A stretch of DNA of 64,000 bases from Allobosea lupini (GTDB taxonomy: Bacteria; Pseudomonadota; Alphaproteobacteria; Rhizobiales; Beijerinckiaceae). Positions 44,776 through 54,566 of this stretch are shown piece after piece; position 1 is the first letter of the stretch; the number at the start of each line of letters is the position of its first letter. The notes below the pieces were generated by a model. The model saw only the letters and a list, made by a program, of their open reading frames with translations. It searched no databases and was not told where the DNA came from. The position numbers and the translations under genes were made by a program. The stretch covers positions 155,039-219,038 of the forward strand of contig NZ_FOAN01000010.1 of the NCBI RefSeq assembly GCF_900109525.1. The letters are read 5' to 3'.

Positions 44776-45255
44776 ATGAAGAAGCCCGCCTCGCGGATCG
44801 ACATGCCGTCGAACGCCAAGAACGAAGTGATCGCCATTCTCAACGAGCGCCTGCAGGACGGCATCGATCTGGCGCTCGCCACCAAGCAGGCGCACTGGAA
44901 CCTGAAGGGGCCTGGCTTCATCGGCGTGCATCTGATGCTCGACGGCTTTCGCAAGGAACTGGACGAGCATGTCGACACCGTCGCCGAGCGCGTGGCCCAG
45001 CTGGGCGGCACCGCCCTTGGCACGACCCAGACGGTGGCGTCCGGCAGTAGCCTGAAGCCCTATCCGACGGACATCCTTTCCGTGAAGGATCATCTCGATG
45101 CGCTGATCGAGCGCTACGCCGGCGCGGCGAACAGCGTTCGCGATGCGATCGACAAGACCGACGAGGCGGGGGATGCCGGCACCGCCGATCTGCTCACCGC
45201 CTACTCGCAGAGCCTCGACAAGGCGCTGTGGTTCCTGCAATCGAGCGCCGCCTGA
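44776..45255 (+). CDS. dps: DNA-protection ferritin-like protein Dps
   Basis: A 159-residue four-helix protein. The ferroxidase residues are seen in KQAHWNLKGPGF (histidine), LMLDGFRKELDEH (aspartate and glutamate) and the following helix. It forms dodecamers that bind DNA and oxidise iron with peroxide. The ATG at 44776 matches the known N-terminus type (KKPASRIDMPSN). Confidence 0.93.
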   Translation: MKKPASRIDMPSNAKNEVIAILNERLQDGIDLALATKQAHWNLKGPGFIGVHLMLDGFRKELDEHVDTVAERVAQLGGTALGTTQTVASGSSLKPYPTDILSVKDHLDALIERYAGAANSVRDAIDKTDEAGDAGTADLLTAYSQSLDKALWFLQSSAA

Positions 45256-45390
45256 ACACCGACAAGGCCGCCATGCATCGAAATCGTTGACGGGACGCCC
45301 GTCGGTGCGCTCTTAAGACCGCAGACCTTTTTGGCTTTCGTTTTCGCGGCCGGGGCAGGTTCCCCGGCCGTTTGGCGTTCGAGCAGAGCG

Positions 45391-48219
45391 ATGATGGACA
45401 AGACATTCGAGCCGGCCTCCGTCGAGGCGCGCATCAACAAGGCCTGGGAGGAGGCGGACGCCTTCAAGGCGGGTCGCGGCGCTGCGCCCGGGGCCGAGCC
45501 CTATTGCATCGTGATCCCGCCTCCGAACGTCACCGGCTCGCTGCATATGGGCCATGCGCTCAACAACACGCTGCAGGACCTCCTTTGCCGCTTCGAGCGC
45601 CTGCGCGGCAAGGACGTGCTCTGGCAGCCCGGCACCGACCATGCCGGCATCGCGACGCAGATGGTGGTCGAGCGCAAGCTCGCGGCCGAGAACAAGACCG
45701 ATCGTCGGACCATGGGTCGCGAGGCCTTCCTGGCCGAGGTCTGGAAGTGGAAGGAGGAGTCGGGCGGGACGATCGTCAACCAGCTCAAGCGCCTCGGCGC
45801 CTCCTGCGACTGGTCGCGCGAGCGCTTCACCATGGACGAGGGGCTCTCGGCCGCCGTCCTCAAGGTCTTCGTCGGCCTGCACAAGCAGGGGCTGATCTAC
45901 CGCGCCAAGCGGCTGGTGAACTGGGATCCGAAATTCCAGACGGCGATCTCCGACATCGAGGTGCTGCAGCTCGAGAAGACCGGCTCGTTCAAGTGGCAAC
46001 GCGGCGGCGAGGAGGCGTTCGACGCCGGCAAGCTGGAGAAGGCGCTGGCCAAGGACCCGAACGGCCATCTCTACTATTTCGACTATCCGATCGCGGGCGC
46101 CGCCTACGATCCGGAGAATCCTGCGACCTACATCACTGTCGCGACGACCCGGCCGGAGACGATGCTGGGCGACACCGGCGTCGCGGTGCATCCGGAGAAC
46201 GACAAGCTCAAGGGGCTGATCGGCAAGAACGCCGTCCTGCCGCTGGTCGGCCGCGTCATCCCGATCTTCGGCGACGACTATGCCGATCCGGAGAAGGGCA
46301 CCGGCGCGGTCAAGATCACCCCGGCGCACGACTTCAACGACTTCGACGTCGGCAAGCGCAATTCGCTGAGGGTCGTCAATATCCTGGACGGGGAAGCTCG
46401 CATCCTGATTCAGGACAATGCCGACTTCCTGGAAGGCGCTGCGCCCGAAGCCGAGACGCTGGCGCTGCACGGTCTGGACCGCTTCGCGGCGCGCAAGGCC
46501 GTGGTCGGGCTGATGGAGGCGCGCGGCCTGCTGCGCAAGGTCGAGCCGAACACCCACACGGTGCCGCATGGCGACCGCTCGGACGTTGTGATCGAACCCT
46601 GGCTGACCGACCAGTGGTATGTCGACGTCCAGCCGCTGGCGCAGCGCGCGCTCGCTGCGGTCAGGGACGGCAAGACCCGGATCACGCCGGAAAGCTGGAC
46701 CAAGACCTACAATGACTGGCTTGAGAACATCGAGCCCTGGTGCGTCTCGCGCCAGCTCTGGTGGGGCCACCAGATCCCGGCCTGGTACGGGCCGGACGGC
46801 GAATGCTTCGTCGCCGAGTCGGAGGCAGCGGCGCAGGCGCTGGCGCTTAGCCATTATGGCGGGCCGGTCGAGCTCAAGCGCGACGACGACGTGCTCGACA
46901 CCTGGTTCTCGTCGGCGCTGTGGCCGTTCTCGACGCTGGGCTGGCCGGAGGAGACGCCGGAGCTCAAGCGCTACTATCCGACTGCCACCCTGGTCACCGG
47001 CTTCGACATCATCTTCTTCTGGGTCGCCCGGATGATGATGATGGGCCTCAATTTCATGGACGAGGTGCCGTTCCGCGACGTCTATCTCCACGCGATGGTT
47101 CGCGACGAGAAGGGCGCGAAGATGTCGAAGTCGAAAGGCAACGTCATCGACCCGCTGGTGCTCATCGACACCTATGGCGCGGATGCGCTGCGCTTCACCT
47201 TCGCCGCGATGGCGGCGCAGGGGCGCGACATCAAGCTGGCGACCTCGCGCGTCGAGGGCTACCGCAATTTCGCGACCAAGATCTGGAACGCGGCCCGCTT
47301 CGCCGAGATCAATGGCTGCCTGCGGGCGGAGGGCTTCGACCCGGCGACGGTGACGCTGCCGCTGAACCGCTGGATCCTGTCCGAGGCGGCCCGGACGGCC
47401 GAGACGGTCGCCGCCGGCATCGAGAGCTTCAAGTTCAACGAGGCGGCCGATGCGGCCTATCGCTTCGTCTGGGGCCAGTTCTGCGACTGGTATCTCGAAC
47501 TGTCGAAGCCGGTGCTGCAGGCCGAGGAACTGGACGCGGCCGGCACTGCGGCGCGGGCGGAGACGCAGGCGACGGTGGCGCATGTCATCGACCTGATCTG
47601 CCAGCTGCTGCACCCGTTCATGCCGTTCCTGACCGAGGAGCTCTGGGCGCAGAAGGCCCATGCCGGTGCGGCGCGTGCAGTGCCGGCCGGGGAGGCGGGT
47701 CTGGTCTGCCTGACGCGCTGGCCGGAGTTGTCGGCGCTGGTCGACGAGACGGCCGAGGCCGAGATCGGCTTCGTCGTCGATCTCATCTCAGACATCCGCT
47801 CGATCCGCTCGGAGACCAATGTGCCGGGTGGGACGCAGGTGCCGCTGGTGCTGGTCAAGGCGAGCGCCGCGACGAAGGCCGCGGTCGAGGCCTGGGCGCC
47901 GATGATCGAGCGGCTGGCGCGGCTTTCCGCGATCGAGTTCGCCGATGAGGCGCCCGGCCAGTCGGCGCAGATCATCGTGCGCGGCGAGGTCGCGGCGCTG
48001 CCGCTGGCCGGGATCATCGATCTCGACGCCGAGCGCGGGCGTCTCAACAAGGAGCTTGCCAAGCTCGACCAGGATATCGCCGCGGTCGAGAGGAAGCTCG
48101 GCAATCCCGACTTCATGGCGCGCGCGCCGGAGGAGATCGTCGAGGAGAACCGTGAGCGCAAGGCAGCGGCGGAAGCGCGCAAGCTCAAGATCGCGGAGGC
48201 ACTGGAACGGCTCGCCTGA
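45391..48219 (+). CDS. valS: valyl-tRNA synthetase
   Basis: Charges tRNA-Val. The 942-residue product has the class I HIGH-type motif HMGHAL in PNVTGSLHMGHAL near residue 45, and KMSKSKGNVIDP near residue 580. It also has an editing domain (TTRPETMLGDT) and a C-terminal coiled-coil of about 65 residues. Two adjacent ATG codons (45391, 45394) are possible starts. It is followed by phoD. Confidence 0.97.
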   Translation: MMDKTFEPASVEARINKAWEEADAFKAGRGAAPGAEPYCIVIPPPNVTGSLHMGHALNNTLQDLLCRFERLRGKDVLWQPGTDHAGIATQMVVERKLAAENKTDRRTMGREAFLAEVWKWKEESGGTIVNQLKRLGASCDWSRERFTMDEGLSAAVLKVFVGLHKQGLIYRAKRLVNWDPKFQTAISDIEVLQLEKTGSFKWQRGGEEAFDAGKLEKALAKDPNGHLYYFDYPIAGAAYDPENPATYITVATTRPETMLGDTGVAVHPENDKLKGLIGKNAVLPLVGRVIPIFGDDYADPEKGTGAVKITPAHDFNDFDVGKRNSLRVVNILDGEARILIQDNADFLEGAAPEAETLALHGLDRFAARKAVVGLMEARGLLRKVEPNTHTVPHGDRSDVVIEPWLTDQWYVDVQPLAQRALAAVRDGKTRITPESWTKTYNDWLENIEPWCVSRQLWWGHQIPAWYGPDGECFVAESEAAAQALALSHYGGPVELKRDDDVLDTWFSSALWPFSTLGWPEETPELKRYYPTATLVTGFDIIFFWVARMMMMGLNFMDEVPFRDVYLHAMVRDEKGAKMSKSKGNVIDPLVLIDTYGADALRFTFAAMAAQGRDIKLATSRVEGYRNFATKIWNAARFAEINGCLRAEGFDPATVTLPLNRWILSEAARTAETVAAGIESFKFNEAADAAYRFVWGQFCDWYLELSKPVLQAEELDAAGTAARAETQATVAHVIDLICQLLHPFMPFLTEELWAQKAHAGAARAVPAGEAGLVCLTRWPELSALVDETAEAEIGFVVDLISDIRSIRSETNVPGGTQVPLVLVKASAATKAAVEAWAPMIERLARLSAIEFADEAPGQSAQIIVRGEVAALPLAGIIDLDAERGRLNKELAKLDQDIAAVERKLGNPDFMARAPEEIVEENRERKAAAEARKLKIAEALERLA

Positions 48220-48288
48220 TCCGCTTCTGTCACGTGCGCGTCAGGCGAAACTTGGTAGGGTTCCAGGCAACGAGCCTGGAGCCCTGCC

Positions 48289-49917
48289 ATGTTCCGCCGC
48301 AACGCCTTCGGTCAGTTCAGCGTCGATGATTTCCTGACCGAGGCCGGCACGCCGTCGCGGCGGCGCTTCCTGACCGGGCTCGCGGCCTCCGGCCTCCTGC
48401 TGACGAGCGGTGGCGTCATCGACCAGCGCGTCTGGGCCAATCCGGTCTTCGCTGCCTATCCGTTCGGGCTCGGCATTGCCTCGGGCGACCCTTCCGCCGA
48501 TGGGTTCGTGATCTGGACCAGGCTGGCGCCGCTGCCGCTCGCCCGCAATGGCGGCATGCCGATGAAGGCGGTCGAGGTCGCCTATGAGATTGCGACCGAA
48601 GCCAATATGCGCGGCAATGTCCAGCGCGGTACGGCACTGGCGCGGCCCGAGCTCGGGCATGCGGTCCATGTCGAGATCGCCGGACTCCAACCCAATCGCG
48701 ACTATTTCTACCGCTTCAGCTGCGGCGGCGAGCGGACCATGATCGGCCGCGCCCGGACGCTGCCGGCTGCCGGCGCGAGCCTCGAGCGCGTCAATTTCGG
48801 CGTGCTCGGCTGCCAGCGCTACGAGGACGGCTTATTCACCGCCTTCCGCCATGTCGCCGACGAGCGCTTCGACTTCGTCTTCCACTATGGCGACTACATC
48901 TACGAGTACCGCATGGTGAGGCCGAACGAGCGGCCGCTGCCGGTGGCACGGGTGATGCCGGGCGAACCCGACGAGATCTACGCGCTCGCCGACTATCGCC
49001 AGCGCTACGCCATCTACAAGATGGACCCCGATCTCCAGCTCGCCCATGCCTCGGCGCCCTGGATCGTCTCGTTCGACGACCACGAGGTCGACAACAACTT
49101 CGCCGGGATGGTCTCGGAGGAGAACATCCCGCCGGAGATCTTCGCGCTGCGCCGCGCCGCCGGCTTCCAGGCCTGGTACGAGCACATGCCGCTGCGCCGG
49201 ACCTCGCTGCCGAACGGGCCGTGGATCCAGGCCTATCGTCGCTTCCAGTTTGGCGATCTCGCCCAGATGGACGTGCTCGACACCCGCCAGTTCCGCAGCG
49301 ACCAGCCTTGCGGCGACGGCTCGCACGCAGCCTGCGCCGACGCGCTGAAGCCCGAGAACACCATGCTCGGCGAGAAGCAGGAGGCCTGGCTCGGAGAAGG
49401 CCTGCGCGCCTCACAGGCGCGTTGGAACGTTCTGGCGCAGCAGGTCATGCTCATGCGCCACGACCGCGATCCGGACCCGGAGAAGACCGGCTACAGCATG
49501 GACAAGTGGGACGGCGCGATCGCAGCCCGCAAGCGGTTGTTCGACACGCTGGAAAGCGCCCGGATCGGCAATGCCGTGGTGCTGACCGGCGACATCCACC
49601 AGAACTGGGCGGGCGAGCTCAAGGCCGATTTCGATGATCCGAGATCGAAGACGCTCGGCGTCGAGTTCGTGTCGACCTCGATCACCTCGGGCGGTGATGG
49701 CGCCGACATGACCAAGGCGGGGCAGGCGGGGCTGAAGAAGAACCCGCATATCGGCTTTTTCAACAACCAGCGCGGCTATATGCGCCACAGCCTGTCGAAG
49801 GATCGCTGGCAGGCGGATTACCGCGTTCTCGACAAGGTCACAGTGGCCGGCGCTGCGGTTTCGACCCGGGCGAGCTTCGTTGTCGAGGCGGGGCAGCCGG
49901 GTATGAGGCCGGCTTAG
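48289..49917 (+). CDS. phoD: alkaline phosphatase D
   Basis: A 542-residue phosphodiesterase/phosphatase. A twin-arginine signal, RRRFLTGLAASG, sits at residues 24-35, so it is folded before export by Tat. The PhoD metal site motifs are GCQRYEDG, FVFHYGDYIYE, SFDDHEVDNNF and VVLTGDIHQNW. It releases phosphate from organic phosphates in the periplasm. The ATG at 48289 is chosen because the Tat motif then lies about 20 residues in. Confidence 0.93.
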   Translation: MFRRNAFGQFSVDDFLTEAGTPSRRRFLTGLAASGLLLTSGGVIDQRVWANPVFAAYPFGLGIASGDPSADGFVIWTRLAPLPLARNGGMPMKAVEVAYEIATEANMRGNVQRGTALARPELGHAVHVEIAGLQPNRDYFYRFSCGGERTMIGRARTLPAAGASLERVNFGVLGCQRYEDGLFTAFRHVADERFDFVFHYGDYIYEYRMVRPNERPLPVARVMPGEPDEIYALADYRQRYAIYKMDPDLQLAHASAPWIVSFDDHEVDNNFAGMVSEENIPPEIFALRRAAGFQAWYEHMPLRRTSLPNGPWIQAYRRFQFGDLAQMDVLDTRQFRSDQPCGDGSHAACADALKPENTMLGEKQEAWLGEGLRASQARWNVLAQQVMLMRHDRDPDPEKTGYSMDKWDGAIAARKRLFDTLESARIGNAVVLTGDIHQNWAGELKADFDDPRSKTLGVEFVSTSITSGGDGADMTKAGQAGLKKNPHIGFFNNQRGYMRHSLSKDRWQADYRVLDKVTVAGAAVSTRASFVVEAGQPGMRPA

Positions 49918-50088
49918 TGAACCGCTTGCGAGGCGCGGCAACCATCATGCCTCTGCGACGCCATGAACCTGTCGTCATATTGACTCTAGCCCAAGAGATT
50001 AGTGGCCTGACCGCGACAATTGAATTAATGCATGGGACGCAGGGCAGCCCTGCAACCGGCGCGAGAACCCAGGAACGGTTTCCCCTAC

Positions 50089-50670
50089 ATGCTCAAGCGT
50101 GCTTACGACTGGTGCGTTTCCTACGCGTCTCACCCTGCCGCGCCCTGGCTGCTCTTCGCCATCACCTTCGTCGAAAGTTCGGTGAGCCCGCTGCCACCGC
50201 TCCCGTTGCTGATCCCGATGTGCATCGCGCGGCCCGACCGCGCCTGGGTCTATGCCGGCGTTTGCTCGCTCGGCGCCGTCACCGGCGGCTATCTCGGCTA
50301 TGCGATCGGGGCGCTGCTCTATGAATCGGTCGGCGCCTGGCTGATCGGCATCTACGGCCTGCAGGAGAAGGCGGCCCACCTGATCCACACCTCGCAGGAC
50401 TACTGGTTCTGGGTGCTGCTGACCAAGGGCCTGACCCCGATCCCGTTCAAGATCGTCACGATCATGTCCGGCTTCCTGCATTTCGACATCTGGAAGTTCA
50501 CCGTCGGCATGGTGATCTCGCGCGTCACCTTCTTCGCGATGATTGCGGTGGCGCTGCGCTATTACGGCGACGACATCCGCATCTTCATCGAGAAGCACCT
50601 GCCGATGACGGCGCTGGCGCTGGTGGTGGTCGTCGTCGGCGGCTTCTTCGTGCTGCCGATGGTGCTCTGA
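50089..50670 (+). CDS. YqaA/DedA-like membrane protein
   Basis: A 193-residue inner-membrane protein with about five helices. The FVESSVSPLPPLPLLIPM segment and GLTPIPFKIVTIMSG are the signature of the YqaA branch of the DedA/VTT superfamily, thought to be lipid scramblases. The ATG 50089 start gives MLKRAYDW. Confidence 0.85.
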   Translation: MLKRAYDWCVSYASHPAAPWLLFAITFVESSVSPLPPLPLLIPMCIARPDRAWVYAGVCSLGAVTGGYLGYAIGALLYESVGAWLIGIYGLQEKAAHLIHTSQDYWFWVLLTKGLTPIPFKIVTIMSGFLHFDIWKFTVGMVISRVTFFAMIAVALRYYGDDIRIFIEKHLPMTALALVVVVVGGFFVLPMVL

Positions 50671-50817
50671 GCGGACAAAAAGCCCTCAGACCTCCGCAAG
50701 CGCTGATCGACTGGCTGCTCGCCGCCTGACCTTCGGGCGGCGATGCCTTATGGTCGCCCTGAACGATGCAGCGCTGGAGGGTTCGATGCGCCCACTCCAA
50801 CGATCGGATGGCGAGGC

Positions 50818-51762
50818 ATGAGCGCCCGCCGCCCGGATCTCGCCGAACTCGATTTCGCCAATTTCGCCCGGCAGTTCGACCGTTGCCTGCGGCAGGACAA
50901 GGTCATCGCCTTCTCGCGCTGGCGCGACATCGTCGAAGCGGTGCCGCCCGGCCTGAAGGATTTCTTCTGGCGGGTGGTCGAGGCCCATCTCAGCCCGGCC
51001 GCAGAGACGCGGCTGCGCGGCCTGCGCGACTGGCGCGACTTCCATGGCGAGGTCCTCGACACCCGCTTCCGACGCCCCTCCGCCGAGCGCCCGCAGTTCC
51101 GCACGCCGAAGCAGGAATTCGATTCCTATTCGGCGATCTTCTGGCGCTTCGGCTCGACCGATGCGCGCTTCGACCAGAGGTTCGGCCGCCTCGTCCTGCT
51201 GGCATTGCGCAAGGAAAGCAGCACGATCGCCAATCGCGGCAAGGGCTCCTATGACGACCTCGTCGTGGTGATGCGCCGGACCGGGCGCTTTCGCGAGCTC
51301 GCGAGCTTCCCGATCTGCACCGAGCCGGGCGCCCAGTACTCGCAGCGCGCCAGCGGCGGCGATGCGCGCTACAAGGGCGTCAAGTTCAGCAAGGCCGACG
51401 GCGTCGACATCAACAAGGACGGCATCAAGGATGCCGGGCGCCTGACCGAGGGCACCTACCAGTATTTCGAGAAGAAGGGCGGCTTCCTGGGCGACCGCGC
51501 CTTCCAGGTGAAGAGCACGCAGGTCGCCGAGCGCGACACCGACGGCGACGGGCGCTTCACGCAGGACGATAAGAGCCGGATCGACCCGTCGGGGGCTGGG
51601 ACCAGCATGTACATTCACCGCGGCGGGGCGGACAATGTGCTGGAGCCCAACACCTGGTCGGCCGGCTGCCAGACCATCCCGAAGAATCGCTACCCGACCT
51701 TCCTCAAGGCGGTCGGGACCCCCGGCGCCTTCTACTACGTGCTGGTCAATGCTGCGTCCTGA
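50818..51762 (+). CDS. cytosolic protein with YkuD-type motif and EF-hand-like loops
   Basis: A 314-residue protein. The C-terminal YIHRGG (histidine 267) and WSAGCQTI (serine 281, cysteine 284) match the H and S-x-G-C motif of L,D-transpeptidases. Before it lie two calcium-binding-like loops: DINKDGIKD at about 197-205 and DTDGDGRFTQDD at 240-251. The first 150 residues are helical with no match. There is no signal peptide. It overlaps the next gene by 14 bases. A phage-endolysin-like or transpeptidase role is possible; the first domain does not help. Confidence 0.65.
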   Translation: MSARRPDLAELDFANFARQFDRCLRQDKVIAFSRWRDIVEAVPPGLKDFFWRVVEAHLSPAAETRLRGLRDWRDFHGEVLDTRFRRPSAERPQFRTPKQEFDSYSAIFWRFGSTDARFDQRFGRLVLLALRKESSTIANRGKGSYDDLVVVMRRTGRFRELASFPICTEPGAQYSQRASGGDARYKGVKFSKADGVDINKDGIKDAGRLTEGTYQYFEKKGGFLGDRAFQVKSTQVAERDTDGDGRFTQDDKSRIDPSGAGTSMYIHRGGADNVLEPNTWSAGCQTIPKNRYPTFLKAVGTPGAFYYVLVNAAS

Positions 51763-52423
51763 AGCCCTTGCCGCCGGCCTGGCCATCGTCCTGCTCGCCG
51801 TTCCTGCCGTGCGGGCGCAGTCGGAGGGCGTCATGCCGGCGCCGGCCGGGCAGGTCGCCTGCTCCTTCGGCGCCTTCGTCAGCGAGACCGACCCGGCGGG
51901 GCTGAACGTCCGCGCCGGCCCGGGCACCAATCACAAGGTGGTCGGCACGCTGCCGCCGGTGAAGCTCAGCGGCGACGATCCGCCGGTGCGCGCCATGGTC
52001 GAGGTCGAGGTTTCGGCCGGGGCCAATGGCTGGTTCAGGATCGCCAAGGCGCGCGACAATGAGATGCTGACCGACGCGCCGCCCCGGCCGATGTTCAAGG
52101 GTTCGGGCTGGGTCAGCGGGCGCAAGCTGACGGCGAAGTCGCAGGCTGCCGCCGGCCGGCTGCGCCCGGACACCAAGGCGCCGGCTGTCCTCTCCGGCCA
52201 GGACGGGCTGAGCTTCGACGGCGACACCTTCGTCCAGAACGGCCGCCTTCTCGGCTGCAGCGGCAAATGGGTGCTGGTCGAGTACGGCTTGCCGGCGGAT
52301 AGCGAGGCCCTGTCGGGGCTTGAGATCAAGCCGGCGGCTAAGGCAGGGGCCGAGGCCGGCCGCTTCCGCGCCTGGGTCGACCGGATCTGCGCGACGCAGG
52401 AAACCAGCTGCGACGGCGGCTGA
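51749..52423 (+). CDS. exported SH3-like domain protein
   Basis: A 224-residue protein with a signal peptide (AIVLLAVPAVRAQ). A bacterial SH3 repeat, LNVRAGPGTNHKVVGTLP, at about residue 50 is followed by a second domain with four cysteines. Bacterial SH3 domains bind peptidoglycan or target hydrolases. The start lies inside the preceding gene, showing translational coupling with the YkuD-motif protein. Confidence 0.8.
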   Translation: MLRPEALAAGLAIVLLAVPAVRAQSEGVMPAPAGQVACSFGAFVSETDPAGLNVRAGPGTNHKVVGTLPPVKLSGDDPPVRAMVEVEVSAGANGWFRIAKARDNEMLTDAPPRPMFKGSGWVSGRKLTAKSQAAAGRLRPDTKAPAVLSGQDGLSFDGDTFVQNGRLLGCSGKWVLVEYGLPADSEALSGLEIKPAAKAGAEAGRFRAWVDRICATQETSCDGG

Positions 52424-52424
52424 C

Positions 52425-52548
52425 GCGCGACCTTTCCGCGTCATGGTCGGGCTTGTCCCGACCATCCACGTCTTCACATCACTGATCGCTTGTGGTGTCG
52501 AAGACGTGGATGCTCGCCACAAGGGCGAGCATGACGGAAAGGTCGCGC
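52425..52548. repeat. dispersed palindromic repeat, family C, copy 2
   Basis: Outer arms GCGCGACCTTTCCG and CGGAAAGGTCGCGC are exact complements; inner arms CCACGTCTTC and GAAGACGTGG pair next. It lies between the convergent SH3 and DUF938 genes, right after the first stop codon. Shares its GACGTGGATG and GGTCGGG blocks with the copy at 10711. Confidence 0.85.
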
Positions 52549-52571
52549 CACTTCGCACTAACTTTTTCCCG

Positions 52572-53195
52572 CTAAAGCTTCCGGAACACCACGCTGAGAT
52601 TGTTCGCCGGCATCGGCGTCACCTGCGGCTCGCCGAAGCCGGCGGCTCGCGCGAGTTCGGCGACGGCTTCCAGCTCGCGCAGGCCCCATTTCGGATTGCG
52701 CCGGCGCAGGCTGTCGTCGAAGACGGCGTTGCTCGCCGCCAGTGGCACGTCGTGCTGGCGATAGGGACCGTAGAGATAGAGCGGCCCCCCTGCCGGCAGC
52801 AGTTCCGCCGCGTGCCGAATCAGCCCCTCGGTGGCGGCCCAGGGCGAGATATGGATCATGTTGATGCACAAGATCGCATCCGCCTGCGTGACCGGCCAAC
52901 GTGGCGCCATCGTATCGAGCCGGATGGCCGGGCGCAGGTTCGGCAGGGTGCTTGTGCGCGCCCAGGCATCGATGCTGGCCAGCGCAGCCGGATCGGGGTC
53001 GCTCGGCTGGAAGCTCAGGTCCGGAAAAGCGCCGGCGAAATGGACGGCATGCTCGCCGGAGCCGCTGGCGACCTCCAGCACGAGCCCTTGATGCGGAAGC
53101 ACTTGGCGGAGCACGGCAAGGATCGGCTCGCGGTTGCGCTGCGTCGCCGGGGCCAGCTGGCGGGGATCACGGTGATGGAGATCGTCCTGGGGCAT
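52572..53195 (-). CDS. DUF938 family methyltransferase
   Basis: A 207-residue class I methyltransferase-like protein. The N-terminal LAPATQRNREPILAVL, motif I VLEVASGSGEHAVHFA, and CINMIHISPW are DUF938 hallmarks. The substrate is unknown. Confidence 0.85.
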   Translation of the reverse strand: MPQDDLHHRDPRQLAPATQRNREPILAVLRQVLPHQGLVLEVASGSGEHAVHFAGAFPDLSFQPSDPDPAALASIDAWARTSTLPNLRPAIRLDTMAPRWPVTQADAILCINMIHISPWAATEGLIRHAAELLPAGGPLYLYGPYRQHDVPLAASNAVFDDSLRRRNPKWGLRELEAVAELARAAGFGEPQVTPMPANNLSVVFRKL

Positions 53196-53288
53196 CGTCT
53201 TCTCCCATCGCGTTCGGCCGTCAATGCGTTATAAGCGGCAAAGAAGCAGGCCGATAGCGAGCGCGGTCCTGCAGCACCCGAGCTGGTT

Positions 53289-54566
53289 TTGTTAACGGAG
53301 ATTCTGGTCGTCATCGTCCTCACCGTCATCAACGGTGTGCTTGCCATGTCGGAGCTTGCGGTCGTCTCATCCCGCCCGGCACGGCTGAAAGTCCTGAGCG
53401 ATCAAGGCAGCAAAGGCGCCGCGAAGGCGATCCGGCTCGCCGAGAATCCGGGCCGCTTCCTCTCGACCGTGCAGATCGGCATCACGCTGGTCGGCGTGCT
53501 GTCCGGCGCCTTCTCGGGCGCAACGCTTGGTGCGCGCCTGTCGGAATGGCTCGGAACGCACGGATTCTCGAGTACGGCTGCCGATGCACTCGGCGTCGGC
53601 ACCGTCGTCGTCCTCATCACCTATCTCTCGCTGATCATCGGCGAGCTGGTGCCCAAGCAGATCGCCTTGCGCGATGCCGAGCGCGTCGCCGCGCGCGTCG
53701 CGCCGGCGATGGTGGTGCTGGCCAAGGTTGCCTCGCCACTGGTCTGGTTGCTCGACACGTCGGGCAAGCTGGTGCTGGCGCTGCTCGGCCAGAAGGGCGA
53801 GCCGGAGGAGACGGTGACCGAGGAGGAGGTCCGCACCATCATCGCCGAAGCCGAGAATGCCGGCGTGCTGGAGCGCGACGAGCGCGAGATGATCTCCGGG
53901 GTCATGCGCTTTGCCGACCGCTCGGCCCGCGCATTGATGACGCCGCGGCGCGAGGTCGAGGTGATCGACCTTGCCGATGCGACCGACGAGATCAAGGCCC
54001 AGGTCCGGGCCACCAAGCGCTCGCGCCTGCCGGTGCAGGACGGGGAGGCCGACGCGATCATCGGCGTCGTCACTGTCAAGGACATGTTCGACGCGCTCTC
54101 GGACGGTGATGGCCGCGACCTGCGCAGCCTCGTGCATGAGGCCCCGGTGGTGCTCGACACCAGCGGGGCGCTCGACGTGCTGCGCGCCATTCGCGCGTCG
54201 AATGTCCATCTCGCGCTGGTCTTCGACGAATACGGCCATTTCGAGGGGATCATCACCTCGAGCGATGTGCTCGAGGCGATCACCGGCGCCTTCCAGGAGG
54301 ACGAGGCCGACGAGCCGGCGATCGTCCCGCGTGCCGACGGCTCCTTCCTGGTCGCCGGCTGGATGCAGGTCGACGAGTTCTCGCACGAGCTCGGCATCCA
54401 TGTGCCGCGCGACGCCGACTACCAGACCGTTGCCGGCTTCGTGCTGGCCGAGATGAACCGGCTGCCGAATGTCGGCGAGAGCTTCGAAAAAGGCCATTGG
54501 CGCTTCGAGGTGGTCGATCTCGACGGCCGGCGGATCGACAAGCTGCTGGTCAGCCGGGTGGATTGA
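53289..54566 (+). CDS. CNNM/CorC-type transporter-like CBS domain protein
   Basis: A 425-residue inner-membrane protein. An N-terminal DUF21 domain has about four helices (ILVVIVLTVINGVLAMSELA first). Two CBS domains follow near residues 205-330, then a C-terminal CorC_HlyC domain with VAGWMQVDEF. Members take part in magnesium or cobalt efflux; some are labelled hemolysins. The start is a TTG at 53289, without a clear ribosome site. Confidence 0.85.
   Translation: MLTEILVVIVLTVINGVLAMSELAVVSSRPARLKVLSDQGSKGAAKAIRLAENPGRFLSTVQIGITLVGVLSGAFSGATLGARLSEWLGTHGFSSTAADALGVGTVVVLITYLSLIIGELVPKQIALRDAERVAARVAPAMVVLAKVASPLVWLLDTSGKLVLALLGQKGEPEETVTEEEVRTIIAEAENAGVLERDEREMISGVMRFADRSARALMTPRREVEVIDLADATDEIKAQVRATKRSRLPVQDGEADAIIGVVTVKDMFDALSDGDGRDLRSLVHEAPVVLDTSGALDVLRAIRASNVHLALVFDEYGHFEGIITSSDVLEAITGAFQEDEADEPAIVPRADGSFLVAGWMQVDEFSHELGIHVPRDADYQTVAGFVLAEMNRLPNVGESFEKGHWRFEVVDLDGRRIDKLLVSRVD

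Noticed and set aside
45313..47661. Long open frame opposite valS (about 780 codons)
   Set aside because: Antisense shadow of valS: low-complexity, arginine- and aspartate-rich, and without any domain.
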